The notes beneath the pieces were generated by a model. It made no database searches, was not told where the DNA came from, and saw only the letters and a list, made by a program, of their open reading frames with translations. A stretch of 64,000 nucleotides of DNA, taken from the NCBI RefSeq assembly GCF_029338355.1, contig NZ_CP119802.1:992001-1056000 (forward strand), written 5' to 3'. This stretch comes from Halosegnis marinus. Lineage in GTDB: Archaea > Halobacteriota > Halobacteria > Halobacteriales > Haloarculaceae. The position numbers were made by a program, and so were the translations under genes. Positions 27,693 through 35,559 of this stretch are shown piece by piece. How positions within the stretch are numbered: the stretch's first letter is position 1; each line of letters starts with the position of its first letter.

Positions 27693-28271
27693 ATGAGCGT
27701 TCGCGACACCGCGACGGAGGCCTACCGGGAGGCCCTGCCGGTGGTCGCGATAAGCGCCGTCGGGGGGCTGTTCGCGGGCGTCGTCCTCGGGGGGATGGAG
27801 GCGGAACTGTCGGCGATTCCCGGCCTGCTGCTTCTGGTTCCCGCGCTGCTCGCGACGCGGGGGAACGTGTACGGCTCGCTCGGCGCGCGGTTGGCGAGCG
27901 CGCTCCATCAGGGGCTGGTGGAACCCCGCTTGGACCTCGCGGACGAGCGGACGCGCGCGGCGGTCGCGGCGGCGATGGCGAACGGCGTCCTCGTGAGCTG
28001 TTTCGCGGCGGTCGCGGGGTTCGCGCTGCTCGCCGTCCTCGGGCGAGACCACGCGAGCCTCGCGTCGCTCGTCGGCGTCGCGCTCGTCGCCGGACTGGTC
28101 TCCGGGCTCCTGCTCACCCTCGCCGTCGTCGTCGTGGTGTTCGTCGGCTACCGCCGCGGGCTCAACCCCGACACCCTCGCCGGGCCGGTGGTGACGACGA
28201 CGGGCGACGTGGTCGGCGTGGCGACGATGCTGCTCGCCGCGCGGCTGGTGCTCGCGCTCGGGGGTGGGTAG
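27693..28271 (+). CDS. MgtE/SLC41-like magnesium transporter, first half
   Basis: A 192-residue membrane protein with about five helices and the MgtE-like stretch LLLVPALLATRGNVYGSLGARLASALHQG near residue 50. The family normally carries this module in a longer protein or as two tandem repeats. Here the partner repeat is the next gene, whose ATG follows this stop codon with no gap. Together they would give the ten-helix SLC41-like pore. Confidence 0.8.
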   Translation: MSVRDTATEAYREALPVVAISAVGGLFAGVVLGGMEAELSAIPGLLLLVPALLATRGNVYGSLGARLASALHQGLVEPRLDLADERTRAAVAAAMANGVLVSCFAAVAGFALLAVLGRDHASLASLVGVALVAGLVSGLLLTLAVVVVVFVGYRRGLNPDTLAGPVVTTTGDVVGVATMLLAARLVLALGGG

Positions 28272-28826
28272 ATGGCCCGGTGGACCGTCCGCGCCATCGT
28301 CGCGGACATGCTCCCCGTCCTGCTCGTGTTGACGCTCGTGGAACTGGGCTCGGGGCTGGTGCTCGACACGCTCCAGTCCACCCTCCTGCGATACCCCTCG
28401 CTGTTGGTGCTCGTTCCCGTCGTCATCGGCGCGGCGGGGAACCTCGGCTCCATCATGGCCTCGCGGCTCTCCACCGCGACGCACCTGGGCCTGCTCTCCT
28501 TCGAGCCGACGGACCCGACGCTCGCGGGCAACGCGCTCGCGACCGGCGCGCTCGCGGCCACGCTGTTCCCCCTCGTCGGCGCGGGCGCGTGGGGCGTCCA
28601 GGCGCTCGTCGGCGGGGCGGCGCTCCCGCTCTCGACGGTCGTGCTCGTCGCGGGGCTCTCCGGCGCGGCGCTGGCGGTGCTGTCCGTCGTGGTGAGCGTC
28701 GCGGCCACGTACGCCGCCTACCGACTCGGCGCGGACCCCGACGACGTGGTGCTGCCCGTCGTTACGAACACGTGCGACGTGCTCGGCGTGCTCGTGCTGT
28801 TCGGGGTTGTCCGCGTCGTTCTCTGA
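28272..28826 (+). CDS. MgtE/SLC41-like magnesium transporter, second half
   Basis: The 184-residue partner of the previous gene has the corresponding motif VLVPVVIGAAGNLGSIMASRLSTATHLG near residue 48 and the C-terminal VVLPVVTNTCDVLGVLVLFG. In the previous protein the equivalent is VVTTTGDVVGVATMLLAARL. The matched helices argue for a duplicated ancestor split into two genes and assembled as a heterodimer. It ends against the stop codon of the microprotein gene on the other strand. Confidence 0.8.
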   Translation: MARWTVRAIVADMLPVLLVLTLVELGSGLVLDTLQSTLLRYPSLLVLVPVVIGAAGNLGSIMASRLSTATHLGLLSFEPTDPTLAGNALATGALAATLFPLVGAGAWGVQALVGGAALPLSTVVLVAGLSGAALAVLSVVVSVAATYAAYRLGADPDDVVLPVVTNTCDVLGVLVLFGVVRVVL

Positions 28827-28949
28827 CTACTCGATGTCGAGGTCCTCGTCCGTCGGGTAGAACCGGTCGAGGATGTCGTCGAGGTACTCGATGGCCCCGA
28901 ATATCAGGACGAACAGCCCCACGCCGAACGCGATGGAGAGCGGTTCCAT
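28827..28949 (-). CDS. Single-helix membrane microprotein (40 aa)
   Basis: The frame reads MEPLSIAFGVGLFVLIFGAI, then EYLDDILDRFYPTDEDLDIE. It has one membrane helix (about 5-22) and an acidic amphipathic tail. The codon use (GC-rich third positions) and exact tail-to-tail fit with the MgtE-like gene (TGA directly followed by CTA) support a real gene. Similar tiny proteins are common near transporters in haloarchaea. A regulatory or subunit role for the magnesium transporter is only a guess. Confidence 0.6.
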   Translation of the reverse strand: MEPLSIAFGVGLFVLIFGAIEYLDDILDRFYPTDEDLDIE

Positions 28950-29395
28950 AGCGTGTCATACGGTGTCACGACCTAAGTGTCTGTGGGAGGGGTGGTGTTC
29001 GGACGCTTCGGTCGGACGAGGATAGGTGCGAACGCTTCGAAACCGCTCGGAGTCGTATAACACCGGAAACACCTCGAAAGCCCCGAGGCGGACCGGGAGC
29101 GTCGCTCGCTGCGGTGCTGTCCTCGGCGGACTCGAAGGGCGAGCAAGGCGCGGCGCGGGCGACCGGAGGGAGCGCGCGCCGCGACACGAACGGGGAGCGA
29201 AGCGACCCGTGAGTCGGGACGACGGCGCGAAGCGGTGAGCACCGCAGGTGGTCGTCGGAGACGACCCCGAGGAGCGCGCCGTTCGCACCGAGTCCCGTGC
29301 AGCGAGGGCTTCGGAAGTGTCGTCCGTGGTTACGGAACGGCGGAAGGAGCGGACGAAAAGCGAGAAAACGGAAAACCGGAGAACGGAAGCCGCGA
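28950..29395. other. 446-base intergenic region with GC-rich hairpins, no gene seen
   Basis: The stretch between the microprotein start and the livF stop contains no open frame with credible protein composition; those present are arginine-rich shadows. It holds a 9-bp inverted repeat (CGCGGCGCG at 29149-29157 with CGCGCCGCG at 29175-29183), a GGA-loop hairpin at 29250-29266, and GAGCGAAGCGA-type words as at 5.2 kb. An AT-richer patch near 29055-29075 (GTCGTATAACACCGG) could be a promoter. Confidence 0.5.
29250..29266. repeat. Perfect 7-bp hairpin with GGA loop
   Basis: GGTCGTC (29250-29256), GGA loop, GACGACC (29260-29266). It shares the GGA loop with the two hairpins at 5.27-5.32 kb although the stems differ. 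Confidence 0.6.
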
Positions 29396-30160
29396 CTAGC
29401 CGCCGAGGTAGAGCCGCGAAACCTCGGGGTTGTCGAGCAGGCCGTCGGCCTCGTCCTCGTAGGCGACGGTCCCCTGGTCGAGGACGTAGCCGTAATCCGA
29501 GATGGCGAGGCCCTTCTTGGCGTTCTGTTCGACCATCAGGATCGCGGTGCCGAGGTCGTTGACCGCCTGCACGTCGGCGAACACCTCGTCGGCGGTGTTC
29601 GGTGCCAGTCCGGCCGAGGGCTCGTCGATGAGGAGCACGTCGGGCTCCATCACGAGCGCGCGGGCGAAGGCGAGCACCTGTCGCTGGCCGCCGGAGAGGG
29701 TGCTGGCCTTGGCCTCGCGCTTCTCCTCCAGTATCGGGAAGCGGTCGTAGAGGCCGTCGATGACGGGGCCGAGGTCGTCGTCGCGCGCGACCCCGCCCAT
29801 GCGGAGGTTCTCCGCGATGGAGAGGCTCCCGAACACGTTGTCCGTCTGCGGGACGTAGCCGACGCCCTCGCGGACGATGTCCTCCGGGGCCATCCCGCCG
29901 ATGTCGCGGCCGTCGAACCGGACGCTCCCGGTCCACGGGGTCAGCATCCCGAAGACGGTCTTGAGCACGGTGGACTTCCCCGCGCCGTTCGGCCCGACGA
30001 GACAGGCGATCTCGTCGCGCGCGAGCGTGAGCGAGAGGTCGTCGAGCACCTGCACCTCGCCGTAGCCCGAGTCCACGCCGTCGACTTCGAGGACGGTATC
30101 GTCGGGCGCGGCGTCCGCGGCGTCCTCGCCGAACAGCGGGTCGTCGCCCGCGTCGCTCAC
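29396..30160 (-). CDS. livF: Branched-chain amino acid ABC transporter ATP-binding protein LivF-like
   Basis: The 254-residue ATPase has Walker A GPNGAGKSTVLKTVFG, LivF-type YVPQTDNVFGSLSIAENLRMG, signature LSGGQRQVLAFARAL and Walker B VLLIDEPSAGLAPN. The start is GTG at 30158-30160, overlapping the livG stop by four bases (GTGA). An acidic N-terminal extension of about 30 residues (DAGDDPLFGEDAADAAPDD) precedes the domain and is unusual for the family. It is the last gene of a five-gene minus-strand operon. Confidence 0.9.
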   Translation of the reverse strand: MSDAGDDPLFGEDAADAAPDDTVLEVDGVDSGYGEVQVLDDLSLTLARDEIACLVGPNGAGKSTVLKTVFGMLTPWTGSVRFDGRDIGGMAPEDIVREGVGYVPQTDNVFGSLSIAENLRMGGVARDDDLGPVIDGLYDRFPILEEKREAKASTLSGGQRQVLAFARALVMEPDVLLIDEPSAGLAPNTADEVFADVQAVNDLGTAILMVEQNAKKGLAISDYGYVLDQGTVAYEDEADGLLDNPEVSRLYLGG

Positions 30161-30972
30161 GCGCCACCACCCCCGAGGTACGCGTCGATGACGCGGTCGT
30201 CGGCGCGGACGGCATCGGGCGAGCCCTCGACGAGGACGCTCCCCTGGTCGAGGACGATGATGGGGTCGGCGAGGTTCATGATGAACTCCATGTCGTGTTC
30301 GATGATACACAGCGTCACGTCCTCCTCCTCGTTGAGGCGGCGGACGTGCTCGCGAAGGGTGTTCGCGAGCGTGGGGTTGACCCCCGCGACCGGCTCGTCG
30401 AGCATCAACAGGTCCGGCTCGGTGAGCATGGCGCGCGCCAGCTCCACGAGCTTCATCTGCCCGCCCGAGAGGTCGGTCGCGGGCTGGGTCGCCAGATGCC
30501 CGATCTCGAACCGTTCGAGCATGGCGTGGGCGTCCTCGATGTTGGCCGTCTCGGCGGCGCGGACGCCCTCCGGGTCGGTGAAGAGCTTCACGAACGACTC
30601 GCCGGGCTGGTTCCGCGGGCCGACGAGCATCGCCTCGCGGACGGTCATCCCCTCCAGCTTCCGGGGAGTCTGGAACGTCCGGACGAGCCCCTCGGCGGCC
30701 ACCTCGTGGGGGGCCGCGCCGGTCACGTCGGTCCCGTTGACCGTGACCGTGCCGCCGTCCGGCTCGTAGAAGCCGGAGACGAGGTTGAAGATGGTGGACT
30801 TGCCGGCGCCGTTCGGGCCGATGAGGCCCGTGATGGTGCCCCGCTCCACGGCGAAGGAGGCGTCGTCGGTGGCGACGAGGCCGCCGAACGTCTTGCGGAG
30901 GCCCTCGACGCGGAGGACGGCGTCCTCCTTGTCGAGGTTCGGACCGTCGTGGACGCCGCTCGTCTCACTCAC
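30157..30972 (-). CDS. livG: Branched-chain amino acid ABC transporter ATP-binding protein LivG-like
   Basis: The 271-residue ATPase carries GPNGAGKSTIFNLVSGFYEPDGG, the LivG-specific VRTFQTPRKLEGMTVREAMLVG, signature LSGGQMKLVELARAM and LLMLDEPVAGVNPTLAN. Of two GTG codons, that at 30972 (overlapping the livM stop by eight bases) is preferred; the alternative at 30981 adds three residues. It energises the LivH-LivM pore together with LivF. Confidence 0.9.
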   Translation of the reverse strand: MSETSGVHDGPNLDKEDAVLRVEGLRKTFGGLVATDDASFAVERGTITGLIGPNGAGKSTIFNLVSGFYEPDGGTVTVNGTDVTGAAPHEVAAEGLVRTFQTPRKLEGMTVREAMLVGPRNQPGESFVKLFTDPEGVRAAETANIEDAHAMLERFEIGHLATQPATDLSGGQMKLVELARAMLTEPDLLMLDEPVAGVNPTLANTLREHVRRLNEEEDVTLCIIEHDMEFIMNLADPIIVLDQGSVLVEGSPDAVRADDRVIDAYLGGGGA

Positions 30973-32407
30973 GGTCCTCACCCCCGTCGTCGGCGTCGGC
31001 GGTGGTGGTGTCGTCGGCGTCCGCGGTGTCCGCGGACTCGTCGGGTGCCGACCCCTCGTCCGCCGCCGCGTCGGTCGCGGCGGTCTCGTGGGCGCCCGCG
31101 GTCGCGCCGTCCTCGATGGTCTCGCGCGGGTTCGTCTCGCCGGGGCCCGACGACTCGGCGACCGAGGCGGGCCAGACGAGTTCGCGCTGGGGCGGCAGGA
31201 CGCCCTGCGGGCGGAACCGCATCACGAGGACGATGAGCAGCCCCACGGCGAGCAGCCGCGTGGACGCGAAGTTGTTCACGACCGTCGCGTAGGTCGTCGC
31301 CACCAGCTCCGGGAACGAGACGGCGAGGTCGGTAAAGGGGATACCCAACGACGGAAGCGCCTCGGGGAGCAGGTCGCCGAGGAAGCGCGTCCCCTCGCGG
31401 ATGGCGATGACGACGAAGCCGCCGAACATCGCGCCGCGGTTCGAGCCGCTCCCGCCGAGGATGACCGCGATCCACACGTAGAACGTGTTGATGGGTTCGA
31501 GGTCGCCCGGGCTGACGAAGAGGTTCAGGTGGGCGTAGAAGACGCCCGCCAGCGCCATGATGACGCTCCCGAGCACGAACGACTGCATCTTCAGCGAGTA
31601 GGTGTCCTTGCCGAGCGCCTCCGCGAGGTCCTCGTCGGCGCGGACGGTGCGGAGCACGCGCCCCCACGGCGAGCGGTGCGCGCGCCGGAGGACGGCGTAG
31701 ACCACGGCGACGAAGACGAAGACGAGCGCGACGTTCACGAGCGCCTGCCAGAACGGCGTGTCGAGCGTGAACCCGAGGATTCGCGTCGAGTAGACGCCCG
31801 GTATCGACACCTCCAGCTCCGCGACGCGGAGCGTGGGCATCGTCTCGGGGAACGTCCCCAGCAGGGGCCACCCCTCGAAGAAGCCGGGGAGGCCGCGGAG
31901 CCCCGCGCTCCCGTTCGTCACGTCCTGTTGGTTCAGGATGAGGACGCGGACCACCTCGGCCAGCCCCAGCGAGGCGATGGCGAGGTAGTCGGCCCGGAGC
32001 CGGAGCGTCGGGACGCCGATGGCGACGGCCACGACGGCCGCGAGCACGATGGCGACGAACAGGCCGACGAGCGTGAGCGGCACGACGCCGAGGAGCAGCG
32101 ACCCCGACAGGCCGATGGGGGAACTCGACGCCGTGAGCAGGGCCGTCCCGTACGCCCCCAGCCCGAAGAACGCGGCGACGGAGAAGTTGATGAGCCCCGT
32201 GTACCCCCACTGGGCGTTGAGCCCGAACGAGAGCAGGACGTACATCCCGACGAGGCCGACGAGGTAGAGGAAGTACGTCGGCGAGAGCCCCCCGGTGATG
32301 AGGCCGAACAGCAGCAGGACGGAGAGGCCGACGACGAACGCCGACACCCCCTGCTCGGCGGCCGTGAGGCCGTCGAACCGCCCGCCCAGGCGGTCGGCGA
32401 CGCTCAC
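30965..32407 (-). CDS. livM: Branched-chain amino acid ABC transporter permease LivM-like
   Basis: The 480-residue permease has about ten helices and the LivM signatures LLSFGLNAQWGYTGLINFSVAAFFGLGAYG and RVLRTVRADEDLAEALGKD, the loop that contacts the ATPase. It ends with a hydrophilic, strongly acidic tail of about 70 residues (Asp/Ala/Thr-rich) that bacterial LivM lacks. The start is GTG 32405-32407, overlapping the livH stop by four bases. Confidence 0.9.
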   Translation of the reverse strand: MSVADRLGGRFDGLTAAEQGVSAFVVGLSVLLLFGLITGGLSPTYFLYLVGLVGMYVLLSFGLNAQWGYTGLINFSVAAFFGLGAYGTALLTASSSPIGLSGSLLLGVVPLTLVGLFVAIVLAAVVAVAIGVPTLRLRADYLAIASLGLAEVVRVLILNQQDVTNGSAGLRGLPGFFEGWPLLGTFPETMPTLRVAELEVSIPGVYSTRILGFTLDTPFWQALVNVALVFVFVAVVYAVLRRAHRSPWGRVLRTVRADEDLAEALGKDTYSLKMQSFVLGSVIMALAGVFYAHLNLFVSPGDLEPINTFYVWIAVILGGSGSNRGAMFGGFVVIAIREGTRFLGDLLPEALPSLGIPFTDLAVSFPELVATTYATVVNNFASTRLLAVGLLIVLVMRFRPQGVLPPQRELVWPASVAESSGPGETNPRETIEDGATAGAHETAATDAAADEGSAPDESADTADADDTTTADADDGGEDRE

Positions 32408-33351
32408 GACGCCTCCTCCCCGGCGATGCCGGACGGCCTGAACAGCAGCACCGCGACCATGATGAGGAAGGCCACGGCGTTGGCGTACTGGCTCCCGATG
32501 GGGATGCCGAACGCGTCGGGGACGAGGGGTATCTCGGCCCCGAGGTCGGGCAGTATCGGCATCAGCTGGTTCACCATCCCGATGAGGAAGCCGCCGGCCA
32601 TCGCCCCGTAGACGGAGCCGATGCCGCCGAGGATGACCGCGGCGAAGACGACCAGCAGGATGTCGAACCCCATCCGGGGCGATATCTGGTTGTAGAGGCC
32701 GAGGAACGCCCCGCCGGCGCCCGCCAGCCCCGCGCCGAGTATCCACGTCCATATCTCGACGCGGTTGGTGCGGATGCCCGCGACCCGCGCGAGGTCCGGG
32801 TTATCGGCGGTGGCGCGCATCTTCCGCCCGAGGTCCGTGTACTGCAGCAGGGCGTGGAGCCCCGCGACGAGCACCGCCGCGGAGGCCACGATGGCCACGT
32901 CGTGGACGGTCATCCGGATACCGTAGGGCAACAGCGCCTCGATGGGCCGCTGGAGCTCGATGTCGAACTCGAACGGCTGGGCGCCGAAGCCCAGCCTGAT
33001 GACCGAGCGATAGACGAACGCCACCCCGATGGAGGTGATGAGCAGGCCGATGGAGTCGATGTCCAGCGGCTCGTACACCAGCCGGTGGGTGAGCACGGCC
33101 ACGAGGGCCGCGACGGCGACGCCGGCCGCGAGCGCGACGAAGAAGCCGAGCGGGAGCCCGAGCACCTCGCCGCCGAGCGCGCCGACGAACCCGAAGGTGA
33201 CGAGGGAGGTGTACGCCCCCACCGTCATCGTGTCGCCGTGCGCGAAGTTCGCGAAGTCGGCGATGGAGTACACCAGCGACAGGCCGATGCTCGCGAGGAC
33301 GATGATGCTGGAGTACACCAGCCCGTTCGCGAGGTATTCGAGGACGGACAT
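32404..33351 (-). CDS. livH: Branched-chain amino acid ABC transporter permease LivH-like
   Basis: The 315-residue permease begins MSVLEYLANGLVYSSIIVLASIGLSLVYSIADFANFAHGD, the typical LivH N-terminus. It has ARVAGIRTNRVEIWTWILGAGLAG, the coupling-loop region, and about eight helices. It lies seven bases after the binding-protein gene and overlaps livM by four bases. Confidence 0.92.
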   Translation of the reverse strand: MSVLEYLANGLVYSSIIVLASIGLSLVYSIADFANFAHGDTMTVGAYTSLVTFGFVGALGGEVLGLPLGFFVALAAGVAVAALVAVLTHRLVYEPLDIDSIGLLITSIGVAFVYRSVIRLGFGAQPFEFDIELQRPIEALLPYGIRMTVHDVAIVASAAVLVAGLHALLQYTDLGRKMRATADNPDLARVAGIRTNRVEIWTWILGAGLAGAGGAFLGLYNQISPRMGFDILLVVFAAVILGGIGSVYGAMAGGFLIGMVNQLMPILPDLGAEIPLVPDAFGIPIGSQYANAVAFLIMVAVLLFRPSGIAGEEAS

Positions 33352-33357
33352 CCCCGA

Positions 33358-34653
33358 CTAGCCTTCGATGGTGCCGGTCTGGACGTACTCGTGGTCCTGG
33401 ACGGTGAGGATCTGGAGGAAGCCGACCGGGTCCCCGTTCTCGTCGAAGTCGATGGGACCCGAGACCCCCTGGTAGTCGATGTCGGAGGCGGAGCCGTCCT
33501 CGCCGAGCACGTCCATCGCCTCGGCGAAGGTGAACACCTCCTCGCCCTCCGGACGGGTCACGTCGCGGACGGTCGCCTGCAGGCCCGCGCCCGTGAACTC
33601 GTCGGCCGTCGCGATGGACAGCGCCGCCGTGATGACGCAGTCGTAGGCGAACGCCGACCACGAGGTCGGGGCCTCGCCGTACGCGTCCTCGAACTCCGAG
33701 GCGAAGTTCTGGTAGTTCTCCTGGTCGATGGCCGCCGAGGGGGTGGCTATCTTCATCCCCTCGAGGCTCCCCTCCGGCGTGGAGGAGAGCACGTCCGGGC
33801 CGGCGACGGAGTCGGCGCCGTAGTACTGCGCCTCGTAGCCGTTGGAGTACGCCTCCTGGGCCATCGAGGTGAACTCCGGCTGGTAGGTGATGAACAGCCA
33901 CGCGTCCGCGCCGGAGTTGGCCATCGCCGACACCGTCGAGGAGTACGACGACTGGCCCTGGTCGTGGGGCTGGTCGTAGGCGATGTCGCCGTCCCACTCG
34001 CTGCGGAAGGTCTCCGCGAGCCCCTGCCCGTAGTCGTTGTTCACCCACGCGAGCGCGACGGAGTCGTAGCCGTCGTCGGCGATGATGTTCGCCAGCGCCG
34101 ACGACTGCGTGGAGCCGGTCGGCGACATGCGGAGCAGGCCGGGGAACTCGGTCAGTTCGGTCCCCGTGGAGTTCTGGCTCAGCTGGACCACGTCGGTCCC
34201 CTGGATGACCGACTCGTAGATGGCGAGCGAGACGCCGGAGCCGACCGCGCCGATGAGGAACGGGACGCCGTCCTGATTGACGAGCTTCTGGGCCGCCGAG
34301 ACGCCGGCCTGCGACTGGCTCTCGGAGTCCTCGACGATGATGTCGAGCGGGCGGCCGCGGATGTTCCCGGCGTCCTCGATGGACTGCAGCGCCAGCTCCA
34401 TCCCGCGCTCGTTGCGCTGGCCGAACGCCGACAGCGAGCCCGTGAGGGAGTTGACCATCCCGATGGAGTACGGCTCGCCGCTCATGTCGCCGTCCGTCTC
34501 GGTGGCAGTCGCGCCGCCGTTGCCGTCGCCGCCCGAGTCCGTCTCGGTCGCCGTACTGTCCGTCGAAGTCACACAGCCGGCGGTCAGCGCGAGCGCCCCC
34601 GCCCCCGAAGCGGTCAGAACGTCGCGCCGCCGGATGTTGGTATCGTCTCCCAT
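33358..34653 (-). CDS. Tat-exported lipoprotein, substrate-binding subunit of the Liv-type ABC importer
   Basis: The 431-residue protein starts MGDDTNIRRRDVLTASGAGALALTAGC, a twin-arginine signal ending in a lipobox, so it is lipid-anchored outside the membrane. A Ser/Thr/Asp/Gly-rich linker (about 27-60) precedes a periplasmic-binding-protein type 1 fold (IGMVNSLTGSLSAFGQRNERGMELALQSI ... IVEDSESQSQAGVSAAQKLVNQD). It captures branched-chain amino acids or a related solute such as urea or amides and passes it to LivHM. The ATG at 34653 is chosen so that the signal is N-terminal. It is the first gene of the operon. Confidence 0.9.
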   Translation of the reverse strand: MGDDTNIRRRDVLTASGAGALALTAGCVTSTDSTATETDSGGDGNGGATATETDGDMSGEPYSIGMVNSLTGSLSAFGQRNERGMELALQSIEDAGNIRGRPLDIIVEDSESQSQAGVSAAQKLVNQDGVPFLIGAVGSGVSLAIYESVIQGTDVVQLSQNSTGTELTEFPGLLRMSPTGSTQSSALANIIADDGYDSVALAWVNNDYGQGLAETFRSEWDGDIAYDQPHDQGQSSYSSTVSAMANSGADAWLFITYQPEFTSMAQEAYSNGYEAQYYGADSVAGPDVLSSTPEGSLEGMKIATPSAAIDQENYQNFASEFEDAYGEAPTSWSAFAYDCVITAALSIATADEFTGAGLQATVRDVTRPEGEEVFTFAEAMDVLGEDGSASDIDYQGVSGPIDFDENGDPVGFLQILTVQDHEYVQTGTIEG

Positions 34654-34753
34654 AGTGAATCCGGTCGCACGTTTCGCCACGCCAAGGATGTATATGCCGC
34701 CGACCATGGTCGGGGACTCGCAGTATTCGCCGCGAGCGGGGCCGAGCCGACCG

Positions 34754-35464
34754 TCAGGGGTCGAGGAGCTTCGCCTCGGCCTTCCGCAGGTGTTCGAGCA
34801 GAGTGGTCTTCGAGACGCCGAACTCGTCGGCGAGTTCGCGGGTCGTCGCCTCGCGGGGCCAGCGGTAGTAGCCGGCGTCGCGGGCGGCCTCGAACGTCTC
34901 GCGCTGTTTCGGCGTCAGCGAGTCGAGCCGCTGTTCGCGCTCGGAGCGGGCGGTGTCGCCCGCGGTGATGGCCGCCACCTCCACCTCCGCGCCGGCGTCC
35001 GCTCGCACCCCGTCGAGCGCCGGCTCGATCTCCGAGCGGTCGCCGGCGAAGACGACCTGCCACTCCTCGCGGCCGTTCTCGATGCGGACGGGCGCGCTGT
35101 GGACGAAGCCGTGTTCGAGCAGCGTCGGACACACCATGTCGTTCGGGTCGTACTCCAGGAAGAACTCGCGGACGACGCTGCCCGGCGCGTCGCGGGCGCG
35201 CCCGAACCGCTGTTGGAGCTCCTGGACGTCGCCGGCGTGGGGCGACGCCTCTATCTCCGTGAGCAGGCGCTCGACCTCGGCCTCCGTCTCGCCGAAGGCG
35301 GTGAACAGGCCGTTGACCGACTCGGGGCGGTCGGCCTCGGGCGAACTGTACACCGCGTGGGCGAGCACCCCGCCGTCGACGTGCTCGGTGGCCCCGATGG
35401 CCCAGCAGTCGGGGTGCCACAGGTCCAGCGTCAGCCGCGTGCCGGCGTTCGCGGTGTAACTCAT
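34754..35464 (-). CDS. Bat-type (HTH_10) transcription regulator
   Basis: The 236-residue protein has an N-terminal sensor-like domain (residues about 1-165) and a C-terminal bacterio-opsin-activator helix-turn-helix: LTPKQRETFEAARDAGYYRWPREATTRELADEFGVSKTTLLEHLRKAEAKLL. Such HTH_10 regulators are a haloarchaeal speciality. It lies 100 bases upstream of the Liv operon on the same strand and may control it, or the divergent aldehyde dehydrogenase 95 bases away. No ligand is obvious. Confidence 0.88.
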   Translation of the reverse strand: MSYTANAGTRLTLDLWHPDCWAIGATEHVDGGVLAHAVYSSPEADRPESVNGLFTAFGETEAEVERLLTEIEASPHAGDVQELQQRFGRARDAPGSVVREFFLEYDPNDMVCPTLLEHGFVHSAPVRIENGREEWQVVFAGDRSEIEPALDGVRADAGAEVEVAAITAGDTARSEREQRLDSLTPKQRETFEAARDAGYYRWPREATTRELADEFGVSKTTLLEHLRKAEAKLLDP

Positions 35465-35559
35465 ACGGGTGCAGAGACCGTTGGCGAACTTGTATGTGAC
35501 GCCCTCTCACCGACCATGGGAGGAAAGACGGTATGAAGGTCGGGAGAGCACCCCGAGGT

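Noticed and set aside
30785-32611. 608-residue open frame opposite livG/livM
   Set aside because: Antisense shadow rich in Arg/Glu/His with no domains.
35533-35559. ATG extending the aldehyde dehydrogenase by nine residues
   Set aside because: The extra residues (MKVGRAPRG) look like spacer; the ATG at 35560 fits better.
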